From positions 53,338,991 to 53,402,990 of the forward strand of contig NC_079149.1 of the NCBI RefSeq assembly GCF_945859685.1: a stretch of DNA of 64,000 nucleotides, given 5' to 3'. Positions 23,738 through 34,810 of this stretch are shown here, in pieces; the first letter of the stretch is position 1; each line of letters opens with the position of its first letter. The stretch is from Eupeodes corollae. Taxonomy: Eukaryota > Arthropoda > Insecta > Diptera > Syrphidae. The notes below the pieces were generated by a model, which ran no database searches, was not told the origin of the DNA, and was given only the letters and a program-made list of their open reading frames with translations. The position numbers and the translations under genes are program-made.

Positions 23738-25036
23738 AACGGTGATTTTTTAAGAGCTTGAGAACTTTTTTAAAAAAAAAAACGCATACAATTTGCAAAA
23801 TCTCATCGATTCTTTATTTGAAACGTTAGATTGGTCCATGACATTTACTTTTTGAAGATAATTTCATTTAAATGTTGACCGCGGCTGCGTCTTAGGTGGT
23901 CCATTCGGAAAGTCCAATTTTGGGTAACTTTTTCGAGCATTTCGGCCGGAATAGCCCGAATTTCTTCGGAAATGTTGTCTTCCAAAGCTGGAATAGTTGC
24001 TGGCTTATTTGTGTAGACTTTAGACTTGACGTAGCCCCACAAAAAATAGTCTAAAGGCGTCAAATCGCATGGTCCTGGTGGCCAACTTACCGGTCCATTC
24101 CTTGAGATGAATTGTTCTCCGAAGTTTTCCCTCAAAATGGCCATAGAATCGCGAGCTGTGTGGCATGTAGCTTAATCTTGTTGAAACCACATGTCAACCA
24201 AGTTCAGTTCTTCCATTTTTGGCAACAAAAAGTTTGTTAGCATTGAACGATAGCGATCGCCATTCACCGTAACGTTGCGTCCAACAGCATCTTTGAAAAA
24301 ATACGGTCCAATGATTCCACCAGCGTACAAACCACACCAAACAGTGCATTTTTCGGGATGCATGGGCAGTTCTTGAACGGCTTCTGGTTGCTCTTCACTC
24401 CAAATGCGGCAATTTTGCTTATTTACGTAGCCATTCAACCAGAATAGAGCCTCATCGCTGAACAAAATTTGTCGATAAAAAAGCGGATTTTCTGCCAACT
24501 TTTCTAGGGCCCATTCACTGAAAATTCGACGTTGTGGTAGATCGTTTGGCTTTGCACGAGCTGTATTTTATATGGTTTTACACCAAGATCTTTGCGTAAA
24601 ATCTTCCATGTGGTCGAATAACACAAACCCAATTGCTGCGAACGGCGACGAATCGACATTTCACGGTCTTCAGCAACACTCTCAGAAACAGACGCAATAT
24701 TCTCTTCTGTACGCACTGTACGCATTCGTGTGGTTGGTTTAATGTCCAATAAAGTAAACTGAGTGCGAAACTTGGTCACAATCGAATTAATTGTTTGCTC
24801 ACTTGGTCGATTATGTAGACCATAAATCGGACGTAAAGCGCGAAACACATTTCGAACCGAACACTGATTTTGGTAATAAAATTCAATGATTTGCAAGCGT
24901 TGCTCGTTAGTAAGTCTATTCATGATGAAATGTCAAAGCATACTGTGCATCTTTCTCTTTGACACCATGTCTGAAATCCCGCGTGATCTGTCAAATACTA
25001 ATGCATGAAAATCCTAACCTCAAAAAAACCACACTT
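23738..25036 (-). mobile_element. Mariner-family transposon, DD41D type, copy 2
   Basis: This 1299-bp element is inverted relative to copy 1. It is flanked by TA at 23736-23737 and 25037-25038. The TIR near 23738 is AACGGTGATTTTTT. The opposite TIR has decayed slightly (CCACACTT where copy 1 has the complement of AAGGGTG). Apart from small indels the sequence follows copy 1 almost base for base. Confidence 0.92.
23845..24923 (-). pseudogene. Mariner DD41D transposase, copy 2 (frameshift and stop)
   Basis: The start at 24923 gives MNRLTNEQRLQ. The N-terminal 120-odd residues are intact, including the AEDREMSIRRRSQQ stretch lost from copy 1 by deletion. A 7-bp deletion near 24548 (GTGCAAAGCC where copy 1 has GTGCAAGAACTGAAGCC) shifts the frame. 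A TAA replaces the Gly after the second catalytic Asp near 24175 (QQD-stop-ATCHTA). The catalytic blocks FSDEALFW and LTPLDYFLWG remain readable. Counting from QQD to LDY here gives 41 intervening residues. Lesions do not coincide with those of copy 1, so the two copies died independently. Confidence 0.92.
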
Positions 25037-25228
25037 TAGTTTCAATTTTAAGTATTTTTCGAAATATTCTTCTTTGGTTTTGAGAGTGGAAGTGAAGGCT
25101 AGAAAGTGTCCTGTGCTAAAATCAAAAGAAGATATTTGAAAGATAATAGCAAACCATTCGAATTCAGTAAAAATGAGTAAATATTTAAAAAGAAAAGAAA
25201 GATCATGTATAACATTTGTAAAACAATT

Positions 25229-25370
25229 TTTTTTAGCTTTGTGCAGCAACTACCGCAAATAGTGGCCTGCGTTGATGGCACTCATATTCCTATTTTAAGA
25301 ACAAAAGAAAACGAGCACATCTATTTTCAACCGAAAGGGGTTCCAAAGCTTGAATGCAATTGTGGTAATA
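25229..25370 (+). pseudogene. PIF/Harbinger transposase fragment
   Basis: The plus strand encodes LPQIVACVDGTHIPI, then KENEHIYFQPKGVPKLECN. This matches the first catalytic block of Harbinger-type DDE nucleases (G.IG.VDGTHIPI...ENE..YVNRKG...LN), with the Asp of VDGTH present. Only about 45 residues survive; the rest of the domain and the companion Myb-like protein are absent. A mariner copy ends 190 bp upstream. This is a decayed remnant, not a host HARBI1 gene. Confidence 0.8.
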
Positions 25371-25962
25371 TTATGAATTCTATTTTACATATCAATTTGT
25401 CTAGATTTGCAATCATCTAAACGAAATAATAGCAATCAACAGTTCGCAGTTTTTTTTTATTGACATATAATTTTGCTTTTCCATTTTCCTCATACAAAAA
25501 TCACTGCCAACGATAACTAATTTCTGTCGAGTAAAAACTTTTGTTTGAAACGTCAATTTGAAGTTTGTGTGCTGCCAAATCTGGCGAAACAATCGAGGAT
25601 ACTTGATTGAACCAAAATGTGTGCTGCCAATGCTCGATTTTATCGACTAAACTCGGTTGTATCAGAATCTTATTAGGATGCACAATCGGATATCCGGATA
25701 ATGGCCTATATGTATACGGATTACTACGAAAGCTAAATAATGATCTGACGCTATTTGGATAGGTTCGGATAACTGGATTCCGGAACCCTTCGATACCGAT
25801 TTGAAATTTGAGTTGCATTTGATATAAAATTTCCAAAAATATTCACTCATATGAATTTCGATAGCAAAAGCAACCACAATAAATATCCTTCTTCACTCAA
25901 CAATACATATTTTCATAGTGCTTCAAGAAACGCAGAATGACAATTTGGTAGGTATGTACTTA
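25371..25962. other. Non-coding stretch, nothing firm
   Basis: GTGTGCTGCCAA occurs twice about 50 bp apart (near 25568 and 25619), each followed by a (C)TCGA-type sequence, hinting at a small local duplication. Nothing else is recognised. Confidence 0.45.
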
Positions 25963-26299
25963 TACAGTACTGTGTAAAACTTTTGCAACTATCGCCGCCA
26001 ATCAAAAAATCGAACATTCATGTATATTAAAGTTGTTAAAATCAAATTCTTTGTATTGCTTTAGAATTTTTTGCTCATAATCTTAAAACACTACTTTTAC
26101 AAAAACAATAATGATTTCAGCTGTGCAAAACATTTGCACCAAGTGTCGAATTATCTTTTCGTCTCATTTTGATAACGGTTAATCTGATTTATTTTAAGGT
26201 TGGTAAGTTTATATGTGTAGCTTGATTTGCCGGGACTTTGATCCATAAAACGGCTTTTAAAGATAAATTATTTTTAAGTTTAAAAAATATAATAAAAAA

Positions 26300-27267
26300 T
26301 AAAAACCAGACATTTGAGAGCTTTCAAAGAAGGAGCATCACAAAAAGAAATTTGAAGAAATATTCCTTTAAAACATCAACTTTTTGTAGAATTATCAAAA
26401 GTGAAAAGGTGTTATAGAGGAGGACGGGCTCTAAGCACCACAGTAAAAGATGATTTCAAAATAATAAATTTCTTCCGAAGAAAACCCACGGAATCATCCA
26501 GGCAAACACAAATTTAACTTAGGTTACCCATTGCCCCATCAACTATCAGAAGCTGCACACTGCAGGCCGGATTGCGTTGTTTTCCATAGCAAAAGAGCCA
26601 TTTATTTCAAAAAAAAAATGTGAAAGCTCGTTTGGGTTTTCCAAAAACTCATCTCAATTTGAGTCCTCAAAAATGGGGATTTCTGACGAATCAAAGTTAA
26701 ATATGCAAAGATCGGGTGAAAAAGAACATGTCAGAAGGCCAAGAGGTGAGAGGCTTAATACAAAATACACTAAAGGGACGGTCAAACATAATAGAGGTGG
26801 TTCAGTTTTGGTCTTGGGCTGCTTCTTTCGGAATCAGACCAATTCGACAAGTGGAGGGCATAATGAAGTCTGAAGACTATGGAGACATTCTTTGTAACAC
26901 CATGCTGCCTTATGCCCATTGGGGAAAGCACGTTCCAACACGATAATGATCCCGAATACAAGTCGAAGTTGACCACAAAGTGGATTGCAAAAAACAGATT
27001 AAGGCTTTACCATAAAGAGGACTGGTCTAAGTGTGTCCGTTTTTCATCCTGGACAGCCACTATAACCTAACCTAACCTAACCATCCATGGAGAGCCCCTA
27101 TAGAGAACCTGGTAAATTGTGTAGAGAAAGATTTGGAACAACATATTAAGCACAAAAGTGACATCTTCGCTGGATTTCAGAGGCAGTTGAATGGCATTCC
27201 AAAAACGCTTTTTAATAACCATATAGCTTCAATGTCTAGGAGATATACAGCAGTTATAAAAAAATAA
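26300..27267 (+). pseudogene. Tc1-type (DD34E-like) transposase, multiply broken
   Basis: Pieces of one transposase occur in order on the plus strand: KRCYRGGRALSTTVKDD (linker), ISDESKLNMQRSG with the first catalytic Asp near 26686, VVQFWSWAASFGI followed by VEGIMKSEDYGDIL, FQHDNDPE with the second Asp near 26942, and APIENLVNCVEKDLEQH with the conserved Glu near 27100. The gene ends at a TAA at 27265-27267. Several frameshifts and stops occur, and a LINE tail is inserted between the second Asp and the Glu. Confidence 0.85.
27023..27082 (+). mobile_element. Short LINE 3' end inserted in the Tc1 gene
   Basis: About 60 bp interrupt the transposase where the WPSQSPDLN block should be. They read TCTAAGTGTGTCC, ATCCTGGACAGCCACT, then TAACCTAACCTAACCTAACC. 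The same order (CCTAAGTTTGTGG, ATCCGCAGCCACT, TAACCTAACGTAACC) ends the RNase H LINE at 41.05 kb in its sense orientation. This is a severely 5'-truncated copy of that LINE family. Confidence 0.7.
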
Positions 27268-27536
27268 GAAAAAAGTTTGAAATTTATTTGTAAGATCTAA
27301 GTTGCAAATGTTTTGCACAGCAATTTTATCAACTATGAAAGTATTTAGTTATTTATTATTTTTTGTTTAAGTGAAGTGTGTTAATTTTTTTTCTCCAACA
27401 ATTAAAACGTAATCTCAGAAGAGTTTAAAAAACATATGAAAGAATTTTGCTGTTCGATTTTCTAAAAAATTGTTTTTTTTTTTTTTAAAGAAAAATGTTT
27501 GAGGTTCTAGTTTCCAATATTTTGCACAGTACTGTA

Positions 27537-28247
27537 GGTAACAAATTTATTTTAAAATTGTTTAAGGGAATCCATCAGCTTTATATTCCCTATAGTCGTT
27601 TTTTTTTATGTGAGATGTGAGTGTTCTTATTTATTTTTGTCTTTGCCTCTGCCGCCGACAATGATAGCAATAATGTCAACAAATTGAAAAGATACCAATA
27701 AAAATAAAAATAAAAACACATCATAACTCCTTAAAATCCAATTTAGAAATATTCTTATTGCGTTTTGTTTTTTTTTTACGATTCATATGTGAATTGAAAA
27801 GAAAAAGAAAAATAATGAAATTAGGTTTATAGGCTATGAGGTCTAACATAAAATGTCTCTCCCAACGGGAATATACATAAATAATGATGGAAAACGTTTA
27901 CCTATCTACAAATATATATTTTATTTCATTTTAATAAGGACATGACAAATTGAATTTTGTTTACAAACTTAGTATGTACTCACATGGGTTCATTTGCAAG
28001 GAGTATGTAGTTTTATTCTAAAGAAATACTACAAAAAATAGCTTGAGATTTGTAAGCTCAGAGATATTTAAAGATAAATTAAAGGCTTTAAACATTTTTT
28101 TTCTAAACGCTCAGACTCAAATTAGATATTCATAAAATCTTCCAATATATTCCTTTCAATATAATTTGGGTTATTAAACACGGTCGGCCACCTAGCGGTT
28201 TTTATTTAAATCATAAGTTATTTTGTCACTGACAGATGTTTCCCGTT
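27537..28247. other. AT-rich region, nothing recognised
   Basis: Homopolymer-rich DNA with no supported feature. Confidence 0.5.
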
Positions 28248-28249
28248 TA

Positions 28250-29703
28250 CAGTAGACTCGCGATAACAAAAACACCGTTTTACTTGAACACTTTTTTTTT
28301 ACATTGACTACTCTGTACCGTGAACATAGCTTCCTTTAATCGTTTTTCGGTTTTTCAAATCTCAAATAGGGAATCCTGTTAAGAATTTTTCAGGTATTAT
28401 TTTCTTTAGTTTGGCTTGGCTTAGTGAAAACTGTCGCAAAAAGTACCAAAATTCTTGTCTTTGAAGGACAAAGTAAGTGTTTTAGAAAAATTTAAGGAGG
28501 AGCAAACCAATACAATGTTGCAAAATCAACAATTTGCTTGCGCTATCAACAAAAAATTGGAGAACATTTTAAAATGTGTTAACAATACATTTTCTGGACC
28601 TGGAATGCGGAAGACCTTGAAGCGTCCTGAACTTCCTAAAATTGAAAAAGCTCTTTACCGTTGGTGCATCAAACAGCGAGAAAAAAATTATCCAGTCAAT
28701 GGATTGAAGGTTAAGGAAAAAGCTTAATTTTTCCATTCAAAAATTAATGAAACTCAGGGCGATTATAAGCGAGTGACGGATGGTTGCAAAGATTAAAGAA
28801 GCGTTAGACCCTTTCAAAAACAAGCTGCAAGCCAAAATAAAAGAGCTAGGTCTATCTCACAATCAAATATACAATGCTGATGAATGCGGATTATTTTGAA
28901 AGCTTCCTGATAAGACATACGTATCATCTCAAGGAAAAAATGCTACTGGCAGAAAATCAACGCGTCACTTTTCTTGGAAACAGATTGCAATTTTGCATTG
29001 ATTCAAAAATGTTTTCATGTTTAGGTCAGAACATTTTTAAAACGACAAGGGTTGCCCACCAAAGCTCTTATTTTAATTGATAACGCTCCATCTCATCCAC
29101 CCGAAAACGAAATAACATATGAGGACGGGTTAATAACTGCGATGTTTATGCCGCCGATTGTCATGCCGCTTATACAACCGATTGACCAAAATGCTATAAG
29201 ACTAACAAAACTTTTCTATAGAAATAGACTTCTGGCATCTATTGTGGCCGAAAAAACTGATATTATTGAAGCATTAAACAAATTAACATTATCTAAATTC
29301 GGGTTGGCAACGTCTTGAAAAAGAAACAATAGCAAAATGCTGGACGAATATTTTACGCTCAATAAGAAATGAAAAAGACTGAAGAGGATATCCCACTAGC
29401 TGTTTTGAGAGCAAGAATTTGTTCACCAATCAACTCTCAAGAGAGACGTACACTAGAGCTTTTTCACGCAATTAATCCAGAGGTTTGAACATTTGCTGAT
29501 GTCCATGAATGGAATGAGATCTACCAAACGACACCGAAACGAACGAGGTTTTGATCAGTGACGAATGTGAAAACGAGGACAGTATTCTGAAAACAGCACA
29601 TACCAGAATGGAGCCTAGAGAAGCAATCGCCATTTTCAATAAGGCTTTGGAATGGGCTGAATATAAAAACGTTTATACAGCAGACATCATCAGCGTTCCA
29701 TAA
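28250..29703 (+). mobile_element. Pogo/Tigger-type transposon, right end lost
   Basis: TA at 28248-28249 is followed by CAGTAGACTCGCGATAAC, which resembles the CAGT... ends and TA insertion preference of pogo/Tigger elements. The transposase follows in the same orientation. The inverted partner of this end was not found in the next 3 kb, so the right end is deleted or lies beyond the 290-bp array that starts 100 bp after the gene. Confidence 0.75.
28431..29703 (+). pseudogene. Tigger/jerky-type DDE transposase, degenerate
   Basis: Readable blocks in order are KFLSLKDKVSVLEKF (CENP-B-like N-terminal helix-turn-helix), KALYRWCIKQREKNYPVNG (second DNA-binding half), IYNADECG (first catalytic Asp region), ALILIDNAPSHPPENE (second Asp), and FMPPIVMPLIQPIDQNAI (third Asp in PIDQ). 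A C-terminal WQRLEKETIAKCWTNILRSI block follows, and the end reads NKALEWAEYKNVYTADI. Internal deletions, frameshifts and stops are scattered, and the start ATG is lost. Similarity to jerky/CENP-B proteins reflects their origin from pogo elements; this copy is not a domesticated gene. Confidence 0.85.
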
Positions 29704-29799
29704 ACGATTTTGCGAAAACGCAGTTTTCGGCCAAATATAAAAAAAAAGAAAGCATTTTAATTTTGTTGCTAACTAATTCAACATTTATTAGCATCACTT

Positions 29800-31250
29800 A
29801 CATCTAAACACGTCTAAAAAGTGACAGCTCGTGAACAAAACTAAATCTGTGAATTGGAAATGTCAATAGTTGAAGTAGCCATTTTGTGACGTAAACTTTA
29901 GTACAATGTTAAGCAAAAATGTAAGAAGCCAAAATTATTTTAAATTAAAGATTCAACCCTACTTTTTTCTTGAATTAAGTTTAAGAATTTTGAGTTTCCA
30001 AAGATAATTTCCGTTTCCCTTTTGTAAATTCTCCAAGTCAATGAAAACCGAAAAAAAAGAGGAAACAAAACACAGAATGAAGTACTAAAACAAATTAACA
30101 TGTCTAAATAGTGACAGCTCGTGAATAGAACTAAGTCTGTGAATTGGAAATGTCAATAGTTGAAGTAGCCATTTTGTGACGTAAACTTTAGTACAATGTT
30201 AAGCAAAAATGTAAGAAGCCAAAATTATTTTAAATTAAAGATTCAACCCTACTTTTTTCTTGAATTAAGTTTAAGAATTTTGAGTTTCCAAAGATAATTT
30301 CCGTTTCCCTTTTGTAAATTCTCCAAGTCAATGAAAACCGAAAAAAAAGAGGAAACAAAACACAGAATGAAGTACTAAAACAAATTAACATGTCTAAATA
30401 GTGACAGCTCGTGAATAGAACTAAGTCTGTGAATTGGAAATGTCAATAGTTGAAGTAGCCATTTTGTGACGTAAACTTTAGTACAATGTTAAGCAAAAAT
30501 GTAAGAAGCCGAAATTGTTTTAAAATTAAAGCTTCAACTCTACTATTTTGTAGAGTTTAGTTTAAAAATTTTGAGTTTCGAAAGATGATTTCAATTTTCC
30601 TTTTGTAAATTCTCCAAGTCAATGAAAACCGAAAAAAAAGAGGAAACAAAACACAGAATTAAAAATACTAAACATCTAAACACGTCTAAAAAGTGACAGC
30701 TCGTGAACAGAACTAAATCTGTGAATTGGAAATGTCAATAGTTGAAGCAGCCATTTTGTGACGTAAACTTTAGTACAATGTTAAGCAAAAATATAAGAAG
30801 CCAAAATTGTTTTAAATTAAAGCTTCAACTCTACTATTTTCTAGAATTAAGTTTAAGAATTTTGAGTTTCGAAAGATGATTTCAATTTTCCTTTTGTAAA
30901 TTCTCCAAGTCAATGAAAAACGAAAAAAAAGAGGAAACAAAACACAGAATTAAATACTTAAACATCCAAACACGTCTAAAAAGTGACAGCTCGTGAACAG
31001 AACTAAATCTGTGAATTGGAAATGTCAATAGTTAAAGTAGCCATTTTGTGACGCAAACTTTATTGTACTAAAGTTAAGCAAAAATGTAAGATGCCAAAAT
31101 TGTTTTAAATTAAAACTTCAACTCTACTATTTTGTTGAGTTTAGTTTAAGAATTTTGAGTTTCCAAAGATGATTTCCCTTTCTCTACTGTAAATTCTTTA
31201 AGACAGTAAAAAAAGAGGAAACAAAACACACAGAATTAAATACTCAAAAG
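29800..31250 (+). repeat. 290-bp tandem repeat, five units
   Basis: The landmark (C/T)GTCTAAA(A/T)AGTGACAGCTCG begins at 29811, 30101, 30391, 30683 and 30973, so periods are 290, 290, 292 and 290 bp. Units share GTCAATAGTTGAAGTAGCC, ATTTTGTGACGTAAACTTTA and GAGGAAACAAAACACAGAAT. Units 1-3 are nearly identical to each other. Units 4-5 differ from them but resemble each other (TACTATTTTGT and CATCCAAACACG types), so spread has been local. No coding potential. Confidence 0.96.
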
Positions 31251-33499
31251 GGAATAAATACATTTTTTGAACTAGTAGAGTACAACAACATTAAAATATT
31301 CAAATTGAAAATTTCAACTATACCAACTATCAACTATGCTACTATAGATTTATAGGATTTTATTTGATAAAAATCAACTTCATTTGTATTCAATATTAAA
31401 ATGACGCTTTCAGATCGAATTATGTGAGCAAATAGAAATTCCACGATACGATAACACTAAAGAAGGACGTAATGTATAGTTTATTTTTTGTTTGTCACTT
31501 GGTGGGAATTCATGAATTGAATATAAAATTAAATTTAACATTTTTTTCCTTAAAAATAGACAAAAATATTAAAATGTTCAAAGGGTGTATTACCAGACGT
31601 TAAGTAATGATTTTGTGTATACTGGAGACATTAGCTTCGAAAATAAGTTATTTTAATTTATCAATATATTATTTGACCAAATAGACAGCTGTCAAAATAT
31701 TCTGTCAGTTGACAAATTAACTGATTTTAAAAATAGTGATATAAGTCGAATCCATCGACAACATGTAAAACACATTTTTAATTCATAAAAAAGAAACAGC
31801 CAATCATAAACGTCAACCTATTGCGCCAACGTCACATAATGCTGTCATATTTGACAGTTAAATGAGTAAAAGCAGTTTGTTATATTCCTGTGGCCCTACT
31901 ATGTAATGCGTTTCGACAGCAAATAAAACGAATATTTTGTACTCTATTTCTAATGCGGATACGAAATCTAGTACTTACGGAATGACAAATCCGCATTAGG
32001 ATTTTTTGTACCTGTCAATGCGTTTCCGAATGTCATTAGCGTTCGAAAACGGAAATTTTGTTTCTACATCAAGAGAGGTAACGGATTACAATTCGAAAAT
32101 TGTGTAAAATAGATAAAATGTAAGTAAGGAAATAATAAATTTATTCAAAATTGAAGCAAATAAATTTCATTACAGGGAATCATCAGCGAAAAATGTGCAT
32201 ACCAGACAAAAGCAATTTGAATTTATGGTAGAATTCATGTGTGCTTATCCATCGTTTTGATTTTTTTTTGTACTTCTGCTTTGACACATCTCATGAGAAA
32301 TAATTCGAACTCGGATGACATATTCTATAAACAGAAAAAGTACTAGATGATTGTTTTGTTCGGTTCGAACATTTTACAGAGTACAAATTCATAAACGAAG
32401 ACAAACAATTTTGAGCAATATTTTTGAGCATGTTTTTTTCATTATTTAAAATAGAATTTTTGAGGGAAACAAATTTTCAGAAAAGATGAGTCCTTGAGAA
32501 ACCCTAAAGTATTAATGTCAAAATGGAAAAACATTTTGTCCTACTCTATCCAACTTAATAATAAATCATGGATATAAAGTATGTTATTCAAATTCAAAGG
32601 ATAGTAAAAAAACACCCTTTTTCAATTTAATGTCCTGTTTACAAAGTTTCCTCCCATTCAAGAGATTATTATATTTATAGCACTTCACATTTCGTTGTTG
32701 AACCGAATTAAATTCAGATATTTAAATGTTGGTATTCATCAGGTTTGGCGGCATTTCGATTAAAAATTCCAATCGTATTCGACATTATTTACCAAAACCC
32801 CCACCACACTCCACATCGATATCCAAGCAAAGACTTTTTGGAAGGAATGAATTTTTTTATTTTCTTTAGTTTTACCTACGATTTTAAACACTCCCCGTTT
32901 GTCGTTCGTCTTCAGGATGGGGGGGGGGGCTTGTGGTATTTTATTTTTGCATTGGCGATGGTGAATCTAATTGACTTTCTCCACGCAATTTTTTTGTTTT
33001 GCAGTCGTTTTTCAACTGCGCCATTCATCCATTTTGTGGCTCCACTCGTGGTGTTGTTCGAATTCAGATTCAGACTCTTATTCTTTTTTTTGTGTCTCTG
33101 ACGTTATTGTTGTATTTTTTAATTCTGCATCCATTAGGTACGCTTCAGCTTCTACTTCTCAAGCTCAAGCTCAAGCCAATCGATTGATGGCAGAAAGGTT
33201 GGCATTTTTTCCAATGCTTCTGATTCTGATGCTCTCTTTCAATTGTCGGGAAGCAGCAGCTAAAAGAATGCTGGCAGCCAAATACAATGTATGTTGGCTT
33301 GGTTGGTTGGAAGGTAGGTAGGCAGGTACCCATAACTACTCAAACTCAACATACGTCGCCGTAAATTGATTTCGCATTATAATTCTTTGATTGAAGTGTA
33401 CAAAACCACAATAGGGCTGCGCATTTTAAATACTCCACAACAGCTGAAGGAGCCCATAAGAAGGAGCGGTGGTATTGGTTAGCTGGTTGGTTGCTTGGA
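31251..33499. other. Non-coding region
   Basis: No gene recognised. Near 31955-32000, CTAATGCGGAT and its inverse ATCCGCATTAG flank about 35 bp, a possible hairpin or small MITE core. 32745-33330 is less AT-rich, with a G(11) run near 32920 and CTCAAGCTCAAGCTCAAGCC near 33158; open frames here are overlapping and hydrophobic by composition, so I do not call them. Confidence 0.5.
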
Positions 33500-33529
33500 A
33501 ACCCAGTAGGAAATTTCAAAAAATTCATA

Positions 33530-33930
33530 GGTGAATCACCAACTTATTCCTTGGTGAATGGAAGCTACACCCCATGAAAACATGGTGAAAACATCAGTGA
33601 AATTAACATGGGGATTGGATTGGCGTTCACCAAGTTGTGAATTTCATGGTGACTGTTCAGTGAGGAAATCACCAAGCAAGTGCATTTGGTGTATTCCAAA
33701 GTGAATTGTAGTTGCTGAAAAATACCGCGAATTCACACCGGGGAAATCACTGGGTTAGTGGAGTTGCTGATATACTTGTGTACTTTACATTGGTGAAAAA
33801 TGTGGTGAATGTTCACCAAGGAATTCACTTTGCAAAATTGAACGCCTTTTTCATATATGAATATTGGCCAGTGGTTTCCTAAGGGAAGCCAATGTAACTC
33901 ATTCACTAATGCAAATTGACCTGGTGAAAA
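33530..33930. repeat. Cluster of GGTGAA/TTCACC subterminal words
   Basis: About twelve occurrences of GGTGA(A/C) or its inverse lie in both orientations, for example at 33532, 33554, 33584, 33792, 33804 and 33921 (direct) and near 33623, 33670 and 33812 (inverse). Density falls sharply outside this stretch. It looks like a multi-site protein-binding region at the end of the element. Confidence 0.5.
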
Positions 33931-34045
33931 ATTTCGTGAATGTGCATAAATGAAGTCAATCATGTTTTTATTATCGAATTATTTTTTACTCATACCTAAA
34001 TCTTTGGATACAAATATTTAAAAAAAAAAACAGTCATGTAAATTT

Positions 34046-34399
34046 TTATGATTTTATTGAAAAAAATGCTGCCAATGTGCAGATCCCATTTTTTAGCTGC
34101 TCCGTGGTAACACACAAACGTTTAATGTCCGCTCTCATTTCGTCTATCATATCTTGTTGATTCTATACAAAATGTAAAGCAGATATATAGAAATTTAATG
34201 TAATAAAATAATAATAGTTATAATTACCGTTTTCTTAAAAATCCGCCTTGGCTGCTTTGAGGGTGAAAATTCAATGAAGTCCATTGCCGACTGTTTTGAT
34301 CCGGAAGCCTTTAGAAAAAGAGCAAAAAAATAGGACTAGATAATTGTAGAAAGGGATTTGTAATTTACATAAAATTACCTGAATATTTTCCTTGTCCAT
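34046..34399 (-). CDS. Spliced small gene of unknown function, 72 residues
   Basis: Three coding exons join in phase on the minus strand: 34399-34379 (ATG to CAG, MDKENIQ), 34308-34228 (27 codons, ASGSKQSAMDFIEFSPSK...) and 34162-34046 (38 codons, NQQDMIDEMRADIKRL... to TAA). Introns are 34378-34309 (GTAATT...AAAG) and 34227-34163 (GTAATT...ATAG), 70 and 65 nt, normal for flies. A 5' leader intron of 64 nt, 34488-34425, has a perfect GTGAGT donor. AATAAA at 34058-34053 overlaps the end of the ORF. The product is charged, with a Ser/Pro/basic middle and a likely coiled-coil C-terminus (DMIDEMRADIKRL). The frame is also open upstream of the ATG across the leader intron, so the protein could be longer. 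I do not recognise the family. It could be the remnant of a transposase accessory protein. Confidence 0.55.
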
Positions 34400-34582
34400 T
34401 TGAACACAATTACCTACCAATTTCCTAAATATTCACTTTTTTACGCTTATAATTTATTTTCTATTTAATAATTTTAAGCTTTACTCACTTGTTGACACTA
34501 TGAACAATGGAATTCAACTGATAAACAGTTTCTCGAAAAAACAACAATGCTTTCAAAACAAATCACTTACCCCGAACACTGT

Positions 34583-34810
34583 GCGTTGTTGTTGGAAATA
34601 ACTTTGTTTCTAAGCAAACCAGGCTGAGGATCGCGAATCGAAGTTTTATGATATGTAAAAAACCCGAACATTGCAATCCTTCAACCATGCGTCGCCATCA
34701 CCGTCGGTCGTTGTTGTTGGAAATAACTTTGTTTCTCGAAGCAAACCAGGCTGACGAACGGGAACGGCAATTTTTTATTGTATGTAAAAAACCCGAGCAT
34801 TGAAATTCTA
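34583..34810. repeat. Direct duplication of about 125 bp inside the element
   Basis: GTTGTTGGAAATAACTTTG with AAGCAAACCAGGCTGA and TATGTAAAAAACCCGA occurs at about 34585-34680 and again at about 34710-34800. It lies just upstream (in gene orientation) of the leader exon of the spliced gene, so it may be a duplicated promoter segment. Confidence 0.7.

Larger units (their letters stand above)
25965..27534 (+). mobile_element. Tc1-type element with paired end repeats (IR/DR layout)
   Basis: This 1570-bp element lies between TA dinucleotides at 25963-25964 and 27535-27536. The outer ends are CAGTACTGTGTAAAAC and, inverted, CAGTACTGTGCAAAAT. A second inward-facing repeat, GCTGTGCAAAACATTTGCA, occurs near 26120, with its inverted partner near 27300-27320. 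Each side therefore carries two transposase-site-like repeats, the arrangement known from IR/DR Tc1 elements. A solitary outer end of the same family occurs at 60809. Confidence 0.88.

Noticed and set aside
27061..27082. Interstitial telomere repeat (CCTAA)n
   Set aside because: The flank matches the 3' end of the LINE at 41 kb, and the tract is only about four units.
28431..29703. Domesticated jerky/CENP-B-like host gene
   Set aside because: Frameshifts, stops and a lost start codon, with a transposon-like left end and TA; it is a Tigger fossil.
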